This document shows positions 24,140-32,636 of a DNA stretch of 64,000 nucleotides, piece by piece. The notes beneath the pieces are model-generated. The model was not told where the DNA came from. It searched no databases and saw only the letters and a list, made by a program, of their open reading frames with translations. The translations under genes were made by a program, and so were the position numbers. Each line of letters opens with the position of its first letter. Position 1 is the first letter of the stretch. Source of the stretch: CAXNKH01 sp049296795 (GTDB lineage Bacteria; Pseudomonadota; Gammaproteobacteria; Burkholderiales; Burkholderiaceae_C); the NCBI GenBank assembly GCA_049296795.1, contig JBAQTC010000054.1:62001-126000 (forward strand), read 5' to 3'.

Positions 24140-26217
24140 TACAAAGGAACGATCAGTCTCAGACCCAGCGTCCAGTTGCGACCCGGGGCCGGTTCGTAAA
24201 ACTGGGAGGCCGACTGGTTGACGATGACGGAACCCACGTAACGCTTATCGCTCACGTTGTCGATCCGGCCATAAGCCGTCAAGCTGCCCTTGCCCACCGC
24301 CCAACCGTGGCTGGCTTTGAGGTTCAGCACGGTATAACCATCGACCGAAGCCGTGTTGACATCGTTGGCATAGAGCCGTCCGGCAGCCACCAGTTCGGCA
24401 CCGGCCTGACTGCCCAACTTAGGCTTTTTCAGGCCACCTTCTTGGGTCTGGCTGGTCCATAGCAATTCACCGAACAGGAAGTGCTGCGGGATGGCGGGCA
24501 GCTTGTTGCCCGAGGCCACGGTATTGAAACCCTGGCTAAAGCGTGCATCGATGGCAGACGCCGACAAAGTCCCGCTCCAGTTCGGGCTCAACAGGCTACG
24601 GCTTGCCATTTCCACACCTGTACGTTTGGTGCCCGGCGCATTTTTATAGACTGTCTGACCGCCGCTACCTAGAGACACCACGACCTCGTCCGACGAATTG
24701 ATTTGGAACAGAGTGAGGTCCAACCTGGAACCTAGACTGGGCAACCATTTGGCACCGACCTCGTAGTGATGGCTGATGGCCGCGTTAAGTGCCGGATTGA
24801 ATTCGGCCTTCACCGCGCCGGCAACCTCCTTATAAGCCACTTCCGCCAGCGTTGGCGTCTCAAATCCTTTGCCGTAATTGGCGTACAGATTCAGCGTTTC
24901 TCCAGCGTGATAGGTCAGTCCAAGAACGGGGTTGGTCGACTGGTATTTCACGGAACCCGAACCATCAGGATTTCTGTCCGTGATGTAGTAATCGTTGCTG
25001 ACAAAACGAACCGAACTATGCCTGACACCCCCGGTCATCGAGACGCGATCGGACACCAGGACCGTCGCTTGGGCGAACAGATCGCTGTTCTCGGCCTGGT
25101 TGTCTTCGTTGCGTGTGGGGGCCCCGGATTTCTCTCCCCCACTTACCGCACCGGATTGACGCCTCTCCTTGGAAAAATCGTAGTCATAACCGGCCATCCA
25201 GGTCACGGGCCGCCCGTTCCATTGGGCTTTCGCGTTGTATTGCAGACCGGCACCGTAGTAATCACGTTCCAGGCCGACCCAGTTGCCAGTCAGGTACTGC
25301 AGGTTCTCCCGATTGCCAAAGTAAGCCCGCGCCGTCAGCGCGCTGTTCGCATCCAGTGCGTGAAGCAGTGAAGCGCCGGCCTGGCTTTGGCTGGTGATTT
25401 TGCGCACGCGAGCGCTGATCGCACTGTTGCCGGCCAGTCGCGGATCAGTCGCCAGTTGATCAATCGTCAACCCCAGCGGGTCCTGCGCCAACGGCATGTC
25501 AAACTGGTTGAACACCAGATTTACCTTGGTTTTTTCATTCGAGTTGAAACTCAACTTGCCATTGAACTGTTTGCGCTCGGCCGCGCTGTTGTCGCGAAAA
25601 CCCTGGGTCTCAAACGTGCTGTAGTCCGCCACCAAGCCATAGTCGCCGACCCGCCCGGCGTATTGCCAGTCGGTGCGCGACAGGCCGAAAGAGCCGGTGT
25701 AGGCCTGGGCGCTGAACTCGGCTTGCTCGGGTGCGTCGCGCGTGAAAGCCTGAATCACGCCGCCCGACGAGTTGCCGTACATCAGGGCCAAGGGCCCGCG
25801 CAAGACTTCGATTCGCTCGGTTGAAGGCAGGCTGATCGACGAGCCCTGGCCCTGACCGTCGGGTGTGGTGGCCGGAATGCCGTCGATCAACAAGCGGATG
25901 CCACGGATGCCGAAAGCCGAGCGAGCGCCGAAGCCGCGAATGGACAGCTGCAAATCTTGGGCATAGTTTTGCCGGTTCAAAATTGTCAAACCCGGCACCC
26001 GGTTCAGCGACTCCGACAAATTGACTTGCGGCCCGGCGTTTTGAATCGTGTCGCGATCGATCGCCTCAATGGCTGCTGGCGCGTCAAAGCTGCGTTGCTC
26101 GGCACGCGATGCCGAAACCACCACATGCTCCAGCGTTTGTGCTTGCAACGTCGCCTGCGCCAGACACGCGATGGCCAGTGCCACAGCCCCTCTTATTCCA
26201 AACTTTTTGAATTTCAT
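24139..26217 (-). CDS. TonB-dependent outer-membrane receptor
   Basis: A 692-residue outer-membrane receptor. A signal peptide covers residues 1-26 (ending ATLQAQ), followed by a TonB-box-like LEHVVVSASRAEQRS, then the plug with SLNRVPGLTILNRQNYAQDL, the SIRGFGARSAFGIRG motif and IEVLRGPLALMYGNSSGGVI. The rest is the beta-barrel, with a plausible YEPAPGRNWTLGLRL final strand. It ends in Leu rather than the usual aromatic residue. Its stop overlaps the next gene (TAATG), so it may be the first gene of the catabolic block. It resembles siderophore receptors in general form; ligand unknown. Confidence 0.88.
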   Translation of the reverse strand: MKFKKFGIRGAVALAIACLAQATLQAQTLEHVVVSASRAEQRSFDAPAAIEAIDRDTIQNAGPQVNLSESLNRVPGLTILNRQNYAQDLQLSIRGFGARSAFGIRGIRLLIDGIPATTPDGQGQGSSISLPSTERIEVLRGPLALMYGNSSGGVIQAFTRDAPEQAEFSAQAYTGSFGLSRTDWQYAGRVGDYGLVADYSTFETQGFRDNSAAERKQFNGKLSFNSNEKTKVNLVFNQFDMPLAQDPLGLTIDQLATDPRLAGNSAISARVRKITSQSQAGASLLHALDANSALTARAYFGNRENLQYLTGNWVGLERDYYGAGLQYNAKAQWNGRPVTWMAGYDYDFSKERRQSGAVSGGEKSGAPTRNEDNQAENSDLFAQATVLVSDRVSMTGGVRHSSVRFVSNDYYITDRNPDGSGSVKYQSTNPVLGLTYHAGETLNLYANYGKGFETPTLAEVAYKEVAGAVKAEFNPALNAAISHHYEVGAKWLPSLGSRLDLTLFQINSSDEVVVSLGSGGQTVYKNAPGTKRTGVEMASRSLLSPNWSGTLSASAIDARFSQGFNTVASGNKLPAIPQHFLFGELLWTSQTQEGGLKKPKLGSQAGAELVAAGRLYANDVNTASVDGYTVLNLKASHGWAVGKGSLTAYGRIDNVSDKRYVGSVIVNQSASQFYEPAPGRNWTLGLRLIVPL

Positions 26218-26344
26218 CCGGCCATGCTATCAGCGCAACTGCGCGATCACGGAGCCAGCTTCTCAGTGAAAACCCTGAGTCGATCGCCATCGAATCGGAG
26301 GTAGCATGCCCAGCTCACTTCTGATCATTCACGGAGACTATTAA

Positions 26345-27541
26345 ATGAAGAAAATTGCTTTGATCGCTGCGCTCTTGGCCACAGGCCTTGCCGCCGCCCA
26401 AACTCCAGCCGCCCCACCGCCGGCTTGGCAGCAAGGTCGTCAAGCCGACATGGCCGACTCCAAACTGGCGCCGCTGGCAGGCCGTTTGACCGCCACGCCA
26501 GCTGCCGAGATCCCAGTCGATAAGCTCAAAGTACCGGCCGGCTTCAAAGTTGAACTCTGGTCCAGCGGCACCCCTGGCGTACGCGCCATGACCCGTGGCG
26601 ACAGCGGAAAAGTTTATGCTGGAACCCGAGGTCTGGGTCGCGTTTACGAGATCAGCGATAACGGCAAAGAGCGCACCAGCCGCGTGTTGGTGGACAAGCT
26701 GAATCAGCCCGCCGTCGTGATCAACAAGGGTTCGCTCTATGTGATGGCGATCGACAAAGTGCTGCGTTATGACGGCATCGAAACCAACCCCAATGCGGTG
26801 CCGGTAGACATGACCGCCTTGTTTAAATTGCCCAAAGAACAGCACCACAACTGGAAGTACATCCGCTTTGGCCCGGATGGAAAACTCTATGTGCCGTTTG
26901 GCGCACCTTGCAATATATGCATCCCGCCATCTGACGAGTACGCGCAAATCCGCCGTTACAACGCCGACGGCTCGGGCATGGAAGTGATCGCCACCGGTGT
27001 GCGCAATTCGGTGGGCTTTGACTGGCATCCGGTCACCAAAGAACTCTGGTTCACCAACCATGGCCGTGACTGGATGGGTGACGACAGCCCAGAAGACTCA
27101 CTGAATCGCTTGAGCAAGGTCGGCCAGAACTTTGGCTTCCCCTACTGCCACGCCAATTTCGTACCCGATCGTGACATCAAGAAAGCCAATCCTTGCGAAG
27201 GTGTGACACCAACAGCCGTCTCCATGGGTGGCCACGTTGCGACCATGGGTCTGCAGTTCTACACCGGAAACATGTTCCCGGCCGAGTACAAGAACACCAT
27301 GTTCATGGCGCGCAAAGGTTCCTGGAACCGTAACGTGAAAAGTGGTTTTGACGTGGTGAACGTTCGCGCCGATGCCGATGGCAAAAATGGCAAGATCACC
27401 CCGTTCCTGACCGGCTTCCTGGATTCAGCCACGCAAACCTTCTCGGGCCGTCCGGCTTACATCCTGCAAATGCCTGACGGCGCTTTGCTGGTGTCGGACG
27501 AGCAGTTGGGTGCGATTTACCGCATTTCTTACAGCAAGTAA
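26345..27541 (+). CDS. PQQ-type sugar (sorbosone) dehydrogenase family protein, second copy
   Basis: A 398-residue secreted beta-propeller paralogous to the protein at 1132-2391. A signal peptide covers about residues 1-19 (ending AAAQ). It carries VPAGFKVELWSSG, TGVRNSVGFDWHP, NFGFPYCHANF and the C-terminal QLGAIYRISYSK. An extra Cys pair in APCNICIPPS is notable, and could form a disulfide in the periplasm. It is followed by a terminator and then a dihaem cytochrome c gene, as in the first module. Substrate and cofactor are not established. Confidence 0.8.
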   Translation: MKKIALIAALLATGLAAAQTPAAPPPAWQQGRQADMADSKLAPLAGRLTATPAAEIPVDKLKVPAGFKVELWSSGTPGVRAMTRGDSGKVYAGTRGLGRVYEISDNGKERTSRVLVDKLNQPAVVINKGSLYVMAIDKVLRYDGIETNPNAVPVDMTALFKLPKEQHHNWKYIRFGPDGKLYVPFGAPCNICIPPSDEYAQIRRYNADGSGMEVIATGVRNSVGFDWHPVTKELWFTNHGRDWMGDDSPEDSLNRLSKVGQNFGFPYCHANFVPDRDIKKANPCEGVTPTAVSMGGHVATMGLQFYTGNMFPAEYKNTMFMARKGSWNRNVKSGFDVVNVRADADGKNGKITPFLTGFLDSATQTFSGRPAYILQMPDGALLVSDEQLGAIYRISYSK

Positions 27542-27558
27542 TTTCCCGTCTGAGATCC

Positions 27559-27595
27559 AAAGCAGGGCGCTGGCAACAGCAGCCCTGCTTTTTTT
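27559..27595 (+). terminator. Intrinsic terminator after second sugar dehydrogenase
   Basis: A 10-bp stem AAAGCAGGGC (27559-27568) pairs with 27582-27591, followed by an uninterrupted T run to 27595. It would end transcription of the dehydrogenase gene before the cytochrome c gene. Confidence 0.85.
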
Positions 27596-27601
27596 ATGGG
27601 C

Positions 27602-27629
27602 TTTCCAGCAATCGCCCACAATTTATAAT
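27602..27629 (+). promoter_or_regulatory. Possible sigma-70 promoter for cytochrome c
   Basis: TTTCCA (27602-27607) and TATAAT (27624-27629) are spaced by 16 bases and lie just after the terminator. The -10 box overlaps the first in-frame ATG of the cytochrome c gene, so that ATG is unlikely to be the real start. Confidence 0.4.
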
Positions 27630-27645
27630 GGCAAGCTTCTTTTCC

Positions 27646-28248
27646 ATGCGGCCTCACTACGACATGCACATCCCGAGAATCGGCTTCAGTCTGACTGCAC
27701 TGGTCCTGTTTTTTTTCATCGCTTCAGTTCAAGCGCAACAACCCAATCCGGGGAAATTGGCACAGTGCATGGCTTGTCATGGTCCGCAAGGCAATTCGGT
27801 CATTCCGCAGTTCCCCTCCTTAGCCGGTCAGCCCAAGCTTTTTATCGAAAACCAACTGGTTCTGATTCGGGAAGGCTTGCGTGATATCGCAGCAATGAAA
27901 GGCCAGCTCGACGGCATGAACGATGCTGAGCTGGTGGCCATGGCCAATTATTTTTCAAGCCAGAAGCTCACGCCCGTCAGTGCCGGACCCATCAACACAG
28001 CACGTTTCGAGAGCGGAAAGCTGATGGCGCGTCAGGCTTTGTGCGGCACTTGCCACTTGCCCGATTACAGCGGACGCCAGCAAATTCCCCGCTTGGCGGG
28101 TCAACACGAAGCCTTTCTGCTCGACAGCATGAAACAATTCCGCGATCACGCCGGACTCGGGCGCGACACGGTGATGTCGGCCGCCCTGCATGGCTTCAAA
28201 GACAATGAGTTGGCTGATCTGGCGCATTTTCTGGCCAACACCAAATAA
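27646..28248 (+). CDS. Dihaem cytochrome c, c4-like
   Basis: A periplasmic cytochrome with two haem sites, CMACH in the first domain and CGTCH in the second, each domain about 85 residues, the layout of cytochrome c4. A signal peptide precedes (GFSLTALVLFFFIASVQAQQ). Axial Met candidates are in DIAAMKGQL and DTVMSAAL. I place the start at ATG 27646, because the earlier ATG (27628) lies in a TATAAT promoter-like box; ATG 27664 is also possible. It probably accepts electrons from the sugar dehydrogenase upstream and passes them to a terminal oxidase (inference). Confidence 0.85.
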   Translation: MRPHYDMHIPRIGFSLTALVLFFFIASVQAQQPNPGKLAQCMACHGPQGNSVIPQFPSLAGQPKLFIENQLVLIREGLRDIAAMKGQLDGMNDAELVAMANYFSSQKLTPVSAGPINTARFESGKLMARQALCGTCHLPDYSGRQQIPRLAGQHEAFLLDSMKQFRDHAGLGRDTVMSAALHGFKDNELADLAHFLANTK

Positions 28249-28250
28249 GC

Positions 28251-29159
28251 GTGAGCGACTCGACAGCACCCCGCCCACAGTTTCGCCGCGCCGCCAAACC
28301 CGAGGGTGCGCGGCCACGGACAGCTGCCCCATCCACGACCGAAGCCGGAATCACCATGCGACTGAACAAGCGCATGGCCGAGTTGCGCTTGGCTTCGCGC
28401 CGAGAGTCCGACGAGTGGATTGCCAAAGGCTGGGTCAAGGTCGATGGGGTGGTCGCCAGCATGGGAATGCAAGTCGGACCCGATGCGAAAATAGAAGTTA
28501 ACAAACAGGCGCAAGGCCAGCAGGCCAATCAAGTCACGATTCTGCTCAATAAACCGATCGGCATCGTCAGCGGCCAAGCCGAAGACGGCCACCAGCCCGC
28601 CATCACCCTGGTCCAGCCGGGCAACCGCTGGATCGATGACAACGCCCGGTTTTTCTTTCACCCCAAACAACTCCAAAGCCTGGTTCCCGCAGGTCGACTC
28701 GACATCGATTCGACCGGATTGCTGGTTTTGACCCAAGACGGCCGGGTGGCGCGTCAGTTGATTGGCGAAGATTCGGTGATGGAGAAAGAATATCTGGTGC
28801 GCGTGATGTACACCGGCCTGAACACGGTGGACGCGCAACCGAGTCAGTTGGTGCGACTCGACGATGACGACCCGGTGACCAGCAACGTCCAGGCCGTGTT
28901 CCCGCCCGCCCTGCTGACCCAGTTGCGCCACGGCCTGAGCCTGGATGGTCAAGCACTGAAGCCGGCCAAAGTCATCTGGCAAAATCCCGAGCAACTGCGT
29001 TTTGTGCTGACCGAAGGCAAGAAACGCCAAATTCGCCGCATGTGCGAATTGGTCGGCCTGAAAGTCGTCGGACTGAAACGAGTCCGAATCGGCCAAGTCA
29101 TGCTGGGGAATTTACCGGTGGGTCAGTGGCGTTATTTGCAGCCGCATGAGCGGTTTTAA
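28251..29159 (+). CDS. rluF: RsuA/RluF-family pseudouridine synthase
   Basis: A 302-residue cytoplasmic RNA pseudouridine synthase. The first 35 residues are a Pro/Arg/Ala-rich tail. An S4 RNA-binding domain follows (RLNKRMAELRLASRRESDEW), then the catalytic domain with the Asp in AGRLDIDSTGLLVLTQDG, and the family end EGKKRQIRRMCELVGL. It best fits RluF, which modifies 23S rRNA U2604 and tRNA-Tyr in E. coli. The start is GTG 28251, two bases after the cytochrome stop; ATG 28356, just before the S4 domain, is an alternative. Choice within the family is from pattern only. Confidence 0.85.
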   Translation: MSDSTAPRPQFRRAAKPEGARPRTAAPSTTEAGITMRLNKRMAELRLASRRESDEWIAKGWVKVDGVVASMGMQVGPDAKIEVNKQAQGQQANQVTILLNKPIGIVSGQAEDGHQPAITLVQPGNRWIDDNARFFFHPKQLQSLVPAGRLDIDSTGLLVLTQDGRVARQLIGEDSVMEKEYLVRVMYTGLNTVDAQPSQLVRLDDDDPVTSNVQAVFPPALLTQLRHGLSLDGQALKPAKVIWQNPEQLRFVLTEGKKRQIRRMCELVGLKVVGLKRVRIGQVMLGNLPVGQWRYLQPHERF

Positions 29160-29261
29160 TTCCCAAGCCCTGGTTCCAGGGCTTGAAACTCTGAAAACAG
29201 TCACTATCTAGTTTTTCGTCGTGGCAGTCCTGCCGTTCTTTTCCAACCACTTTGATTCACA

Positions 29262-31253
29262 ATGAGCAAGCAAACCCTTTCCTTCCAGGCCGAAGTCGCG
29301 CAACTGCTGCACCTGGTCACCCATTCGCTGTACTCCAACAAAGAGATTTTTCTGCGTGAACTGATCTCCAACGCCTCCGACGCTTGCGACAAGTTGCGCT
29401 TTGAGGCGCTGAACCAGTCCGATCTTTACGAAGACGCACCCAATCTGGAAGTGCGCGTTTCTTTTGACAACCAAGCCAAGACCCTGACCATCAGCGACAA
29501 CGGTATTGGCATGAGCCAACAAGAAGCGATCGACCACCTGGGCACCATTGCCAAAAGCGGAACCAAAGACTTTGTCTCCAAACTCTCTGGCGACCAGAAA
29601 GCTGACTCGCAGCTGATTGGCCAATTTGGCGTGGGTTTTTATTCGGGTTTTATCGTCGCCGACAAAATCACCGTCGAGTCGCGTCGCGCTGGCCTCAAGG
29701 CTGAAGAAGGCGTGCGCTGGATCAGCGGTGGCGCGGGTGATTTTGAGGTCGAGACCATTGAGCGCGCAGCGCGCGGTACCAGCGTCATCCTGCACCTGCG
29801 AGAAGACGCGCTGGACTACGCCAACGCCTGGAAAGTCAAGGGCATCATCGCCAAGTACTCTGATCACATCAGCTTGCCAATCCTGATGGAAAAAGAAGAG
29901 TGGAAAGACGGCGAGCTAATCAACCCCAGTGATGAGCAGGGTGGCCGCCAGCCCGGCGCCATGGTGAAGACGGGTGAGTGGGACAGCGTGAACCAGGGCA
30001 GTGCAATCTGGGCCAGGGCCAAGAAAGACATCAGCGCCGAACAATACGACGAGTTCTACAAACAGATCAGCCACGACCAGGAAGCTCCGCTGGCCCACAC
30101 CCACAACCGGGTCGAGGGCAGCACTGAATACACCCAACTGCTCTACTTGCCGTCGCAAGCGCCGATGGACTTGTGGAACCGCGAACGCAAAAGCGGGCTC
30201 AAGCTCTATGTGAAGCGGGTCTTCATCATGGACGACGCCGAAGCGCTGTTGCCGAGTTACTTGCGCTTTGTCAAAGGCGTGATCGATTCAGCCGATTTGC
30301 CGCTCAACGTGAGCCGTGAGCTGCTGCAAGAAAGCCGCGATGTCAAAGCCATCCGTGAAGGCTGCAGCAAGCGGGTGCTGGGCATGCTGGAAGACCTGGC
30401 CAAGCATGACAAATTGCCAGAGACTACCGAAGGTGTTAGCGACATTCTGAGTGAAGAAGAAAAAGCCCAAGCAGCACAAGCACTTGGCAAGTACAGCAAG
30501 TTTTATGCTGAATTTGGCGCGGTACTCAAGGAAGGCTTGGGCGAAGATTTTGCCAACAAAGAGCGCCTGGCCAAGCTGCTGCGTTTTGCCAGTTCCAACA
30601 GCGACACGGTGAGCGTGAGCTTTGCCGACTACAAGTCCCGCATGAAGGAAGGCCAGGATGCGATTTACTACATCACGGCCGATACCCTTGCCGCAGCCAA
30701 GAACAGCCCGCAACTTGAAGTGTTCAAGAAAAAAGGTATCGAAGTTCTGCTCATGACCGATCGGGTCGACGAATGGGCGCTGAACTACTTGCAGGACTTT
30801 GATGGCACACCACTGCAATCGGTGGCCAAGGGTGCGGTCGATCTGGGCAAGCTGCAAGACGAGGCTGAGAAAAAAGCTGCCGAAGAAGCGGCCGAGAACT
30901 TCAAACCCCTGCTGGCCAAGCTCAAGGAAGCGCTCAAGGACAAGGCCGAAGACGTACGCGTGACGACTCGTCTGGTCGATTCAGCCGCTTGTCTGGTGGT
31001 GCAGGACCACGGCATGAGCACCCAGCTGGCGCGTATGCTCAAGCAAGCCGGTCAGGCCGCGCCTGATGTCAAACCGGTACTGGAAGTCAATGCCGAGCAC
31101 CCACTGGTGAAGAAACTTGGAATTGACGGTACGGGCTCGGTGCACTTCAACGATCTGGCCCATATCCTGTTCGACCAAGCCCTGCTGTCCGAAGGCGGCC
31201 TGCCGGCCGACCCAGCGGCTTATGTCAGAAGAGTCAATGCGTTGTTGGTCTGA
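29262..31253 (+). CDS. htpG: Molecular chaperone HtpG (Hsp90)
   Basis: The bacterial Hsp90, 663 residues, an ATP-dependent cytosolic chaperone. The GHKL nucleotide site shows ELISNASDACDKLRFEAL, DNGIGMSQQEAI and GQFGVGFYSGF; the middle domain holds the catalytic Arg region LPLNVSRELLQESRDV; the C-terminal dimerisation domain is complete. The length is slightly above the E. coli protein (624). It ends at a good terminator (31271-31303). No heat-shock promoter could be identified with confidence in the 102 bases upstream. Confidence 0.97.
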   Translation: MSKQTLSFQAEVAQLLHLVTHSLYSNKEIFLRELISNASDACDKLRFEALNQSDLYEDAPNLEVRVSFDNQAKTLTISDNGIGMSQQEAIDHLGTIAKSGTKDFVSKLSGDQKADSQLIGQFGVGFYSGFIVADKITVESRRAGLKAEEGVRWISGGAGDFEVETIERAARGTSVILHLREDALDYANAWKVKGIIAKYSDHISLPILMEKEEWKDGELINPSDEQGGRQPGAMVKTGEWDSVNQGSAIWARAKKDISAEQYDEFYKQISHDQEAPLAHTHNRVEGSTEYTQLLYLPSQAPMDLWNRERKSGLKLYVKRVFIMDDAEALLPSYLRFVKGVIDSADLPLNVSRELLQESRDVKAIREGCSKRVLGMLEDLAKHDKLPETTEGVSDILSEEEKAQAAQALGKYSKFYAEFGAVLKEGLGEDFANKERLAKLLRFASSNSDTVSVSFADYKSRMKEGQDAIYYITADTLAAAKNSPQLEVFKKKGIEVLLMTDRVDEWALNYLQDFDGTPLQSVAKGAVDLGKLQDEAEKKAAEEAAENFKPLLAKLKEALKDKAEDVRVTTRLVDSAACLVVQDHGMSTQLARMLKQAGQAAPDVKPVLEVNAEHPLVKKLGIDGTGSVHFNDLAHILFDQALLSEGGLPADPAAYVRRVNALLV

Positions 31254-31270
31254 AGCTAGCCCCCTCCTAA

Positions 31271-31303
31271 AAACCCGGCAGCGCCCCCGTTGCCGGGTTT
31301 TTT
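31271..31303 (+). terminator. Intrinsic terminator after htpG
   Basis: The stem AAACCCGGCA (31271-31280) pairs with TGCCGGGTTT (31291-31300) around a GC-rich loop, and six Ts end the structure. It lies 17 bp after the htpG stop. Confidence 0.9.
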
Positions 31304-31349
31304 GCTTCAGGCCGAGCGCTACACTCAAGCACACTCACTCCCTGCCACC

Positions 31350-31802
31350 ATGAAAATAGACCAACACCTCATCACCCTGACCATCGCACTCGCCACACTG
31401 TGCACTTGGCCTGCGGCTCAAGCCGCAGATGCCACGCTTGCCGCTGCTGCCAAAGAGCACGGTGCCGTCGTCACGGCCAGCGGTCTGGTCTACCTATCGC
31501 TTAAAGACGGCAATGGTGCCAGCCCGTCAGCCAGCGACACGGTCAAAGTGCACTACCGTGGCACTTTCCCCGATGGCCGTGAATTTGACAGCTCCTACAA
31601 ACGCAATGCGGCCATCGAGTTCCCCCTGAACCGCGTCATTCCCTGTTGGACCGAGGGCGTGCAGCGCATGAAAGTGGGTGCTAAAGCCAAGTTGACCTGC
31701 CCGTCAGCGATCGCCTACGGGGAACGTGGTGCCGGCGGTGTGATTCCGCCCCATGCAACGCTGCTGTTTGAAGTAGAGTTGCTGGGGATTAATGGCCGCT
31801 AA
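31350..31802 (+). CDS. FKBP-type peptidyl-prolyl cis-trans isomerase, exported
   Basis: A 150-residue exported prolyl isomerase. A signal peptide covers residues 1-25 (ending AAQAAD). The FKBP domain has VKVHYRGTFPDGREFDSSY, the FPLNRVIPCWTEGVQRMKVG core and YGERGAGGVIPPHATLLFEVEL, with most substrate-pocket aromatic residues kept. It likely assists folding of periplasmic proteins. I start at ATG 31350; in-frame sequence before it overlaps the terminator of htpG. It is convergent with the DUF1080 gene. Confidence 0.92.
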   Translation: MKIDQHLITLTIALATLCTWPAAQAADATLAAAAKEHGAVVTASGLVYLSLKDGNGASPSASDTVKVHYRGTFPDGREFDSSYKRNAAIEFPLNRVIPCWTEGVQRMKVGAKAKLTCPSAIAYGERGAGGVIPPHATLLFEVELLGINGR

Positions 31803-31865
31803 GCCGACCGTATCGCTACCCATCAAAACTTGCGCAAGCTTCCTGAATTTTTGCCTTGATCAGGT

Positions 31866-32504
31866 TCAGATCGAACGGATCTGCACCTTGCGCCATTTGA
31901 TCGCGCCGCCTGGCGCGTTGTTGGGACCATTGCCGAACTGGAGCGCAAACGGGCCGCTGGCGAACTTGCTGTTCTGAATGTTGACGGTCTGCACGCCGTT
32001 GAATTCCACCGTTAACTGGCTTCCCTTGGCGGTGATCAGAAATGTATTCCATTGACCGCCGGCCCTGGGCATGGGCGAGACCTTGGCGAAATCGACGATA
32101 GCAGCTGTGCCGTAGCTCGGATCGGGGCGTTGGTCGTAGATGTTGACCTCATACGAGCTGTCGGCGCCGATTTTCTTGGGATCGGCGGCCCGGATGAAGA
32201 TGCCGCTGTTGGTGCTGTGATCAGCCCAGAATTCGGCTCGAATCTGAAAATCCTGGTACGACTTTTTAGAGACCAGGTAGCTGGTGACCTTGGCCTTGTC
32301 AGCCACGATGGCCCCATCCTCGGAGCGCCAATTGGCGTCGCCGATGCGATCCCAGTTGTCCAGACCGCTGGCGCCGTCGACCAGGGTGGTCCAGCCCGTA
32401 ATCCGATCCGACATGGCTGTCATGTTGGCGCAGCCGACCAAGGCGGAGACGGCAAGGACCATGGCGCTGGCGATGGTTGAAAAACGAGTGATCTTGGCTA
32501 ACAT
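31866..32504 (-). CDS. DUF1080 (3-keto-disaccharide hydrolase-like) lipoprotein
   Basis: A 212-residue secreted protein. The N-terminus ends in a lipobox-like VSALVGC, so it is probably a lipoprotein. The rest is a concanavalin-like jelly-roll of the DUF1080 family, with WTTLVDGASGLDNWDRIG, EDGAIVADKAK, FQIRAEFWADHSTNSGIF and NTFLITAKGSQLTVEFNGVQ. Several DUF1080 proteins are glycoside hydrolases acting on 3-keto sugars, but most members, including this one, have no tested activity. The gene stands alone between FKBP and the ModA-like gene. Confidence 0.82.
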   Translation of the reverse strand: MLAKITRFSTIASAMVLAVSALVGCANMTAMSDRITGWTTLVDGASGLDNWDRIGDANWRSEDGAIVADKAKVTSYLVSKKSYQDFQIRAEFWADHSTNSGIFIRAADPKKIGADSSYEVNIYDQRPDPSYGTAAIVDFAKVSPMPRAGGQWNTFLITAKGSQLTVEFNGVQTVNIQNSKFASGPFALQFGNGPNNAPGGAIKWRKVQIRSI

Positions 32505-32636
32505 CTTGACCTTTCTGAAGTGGATTGGCGCCCGCTGGCGCCGCTGAGCATTCTGAATCGGCAGAGGGCTCGCGTCAATACTGACTTACTCACCTATCAA
32601 GTGCCCCTGTACCATGAAAACGCAGAGCTTGGCGCC

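Noticed and set aside
28146..29096. 316-codon minus-strand frame opposite rluF
   Set aside because: Antisense shadow; the plus-strand pseudouridine synthase is complete.
29164..29185. Perfect 10-bp hairpin after rluF (CAAGCCCTGG with its complement, 2-nt loop)
   Set aside because: No T-run follows on either strand and the loop is too short, so I do not call it an intrinsic terminator, though a processing or Rho-linked role is possible.
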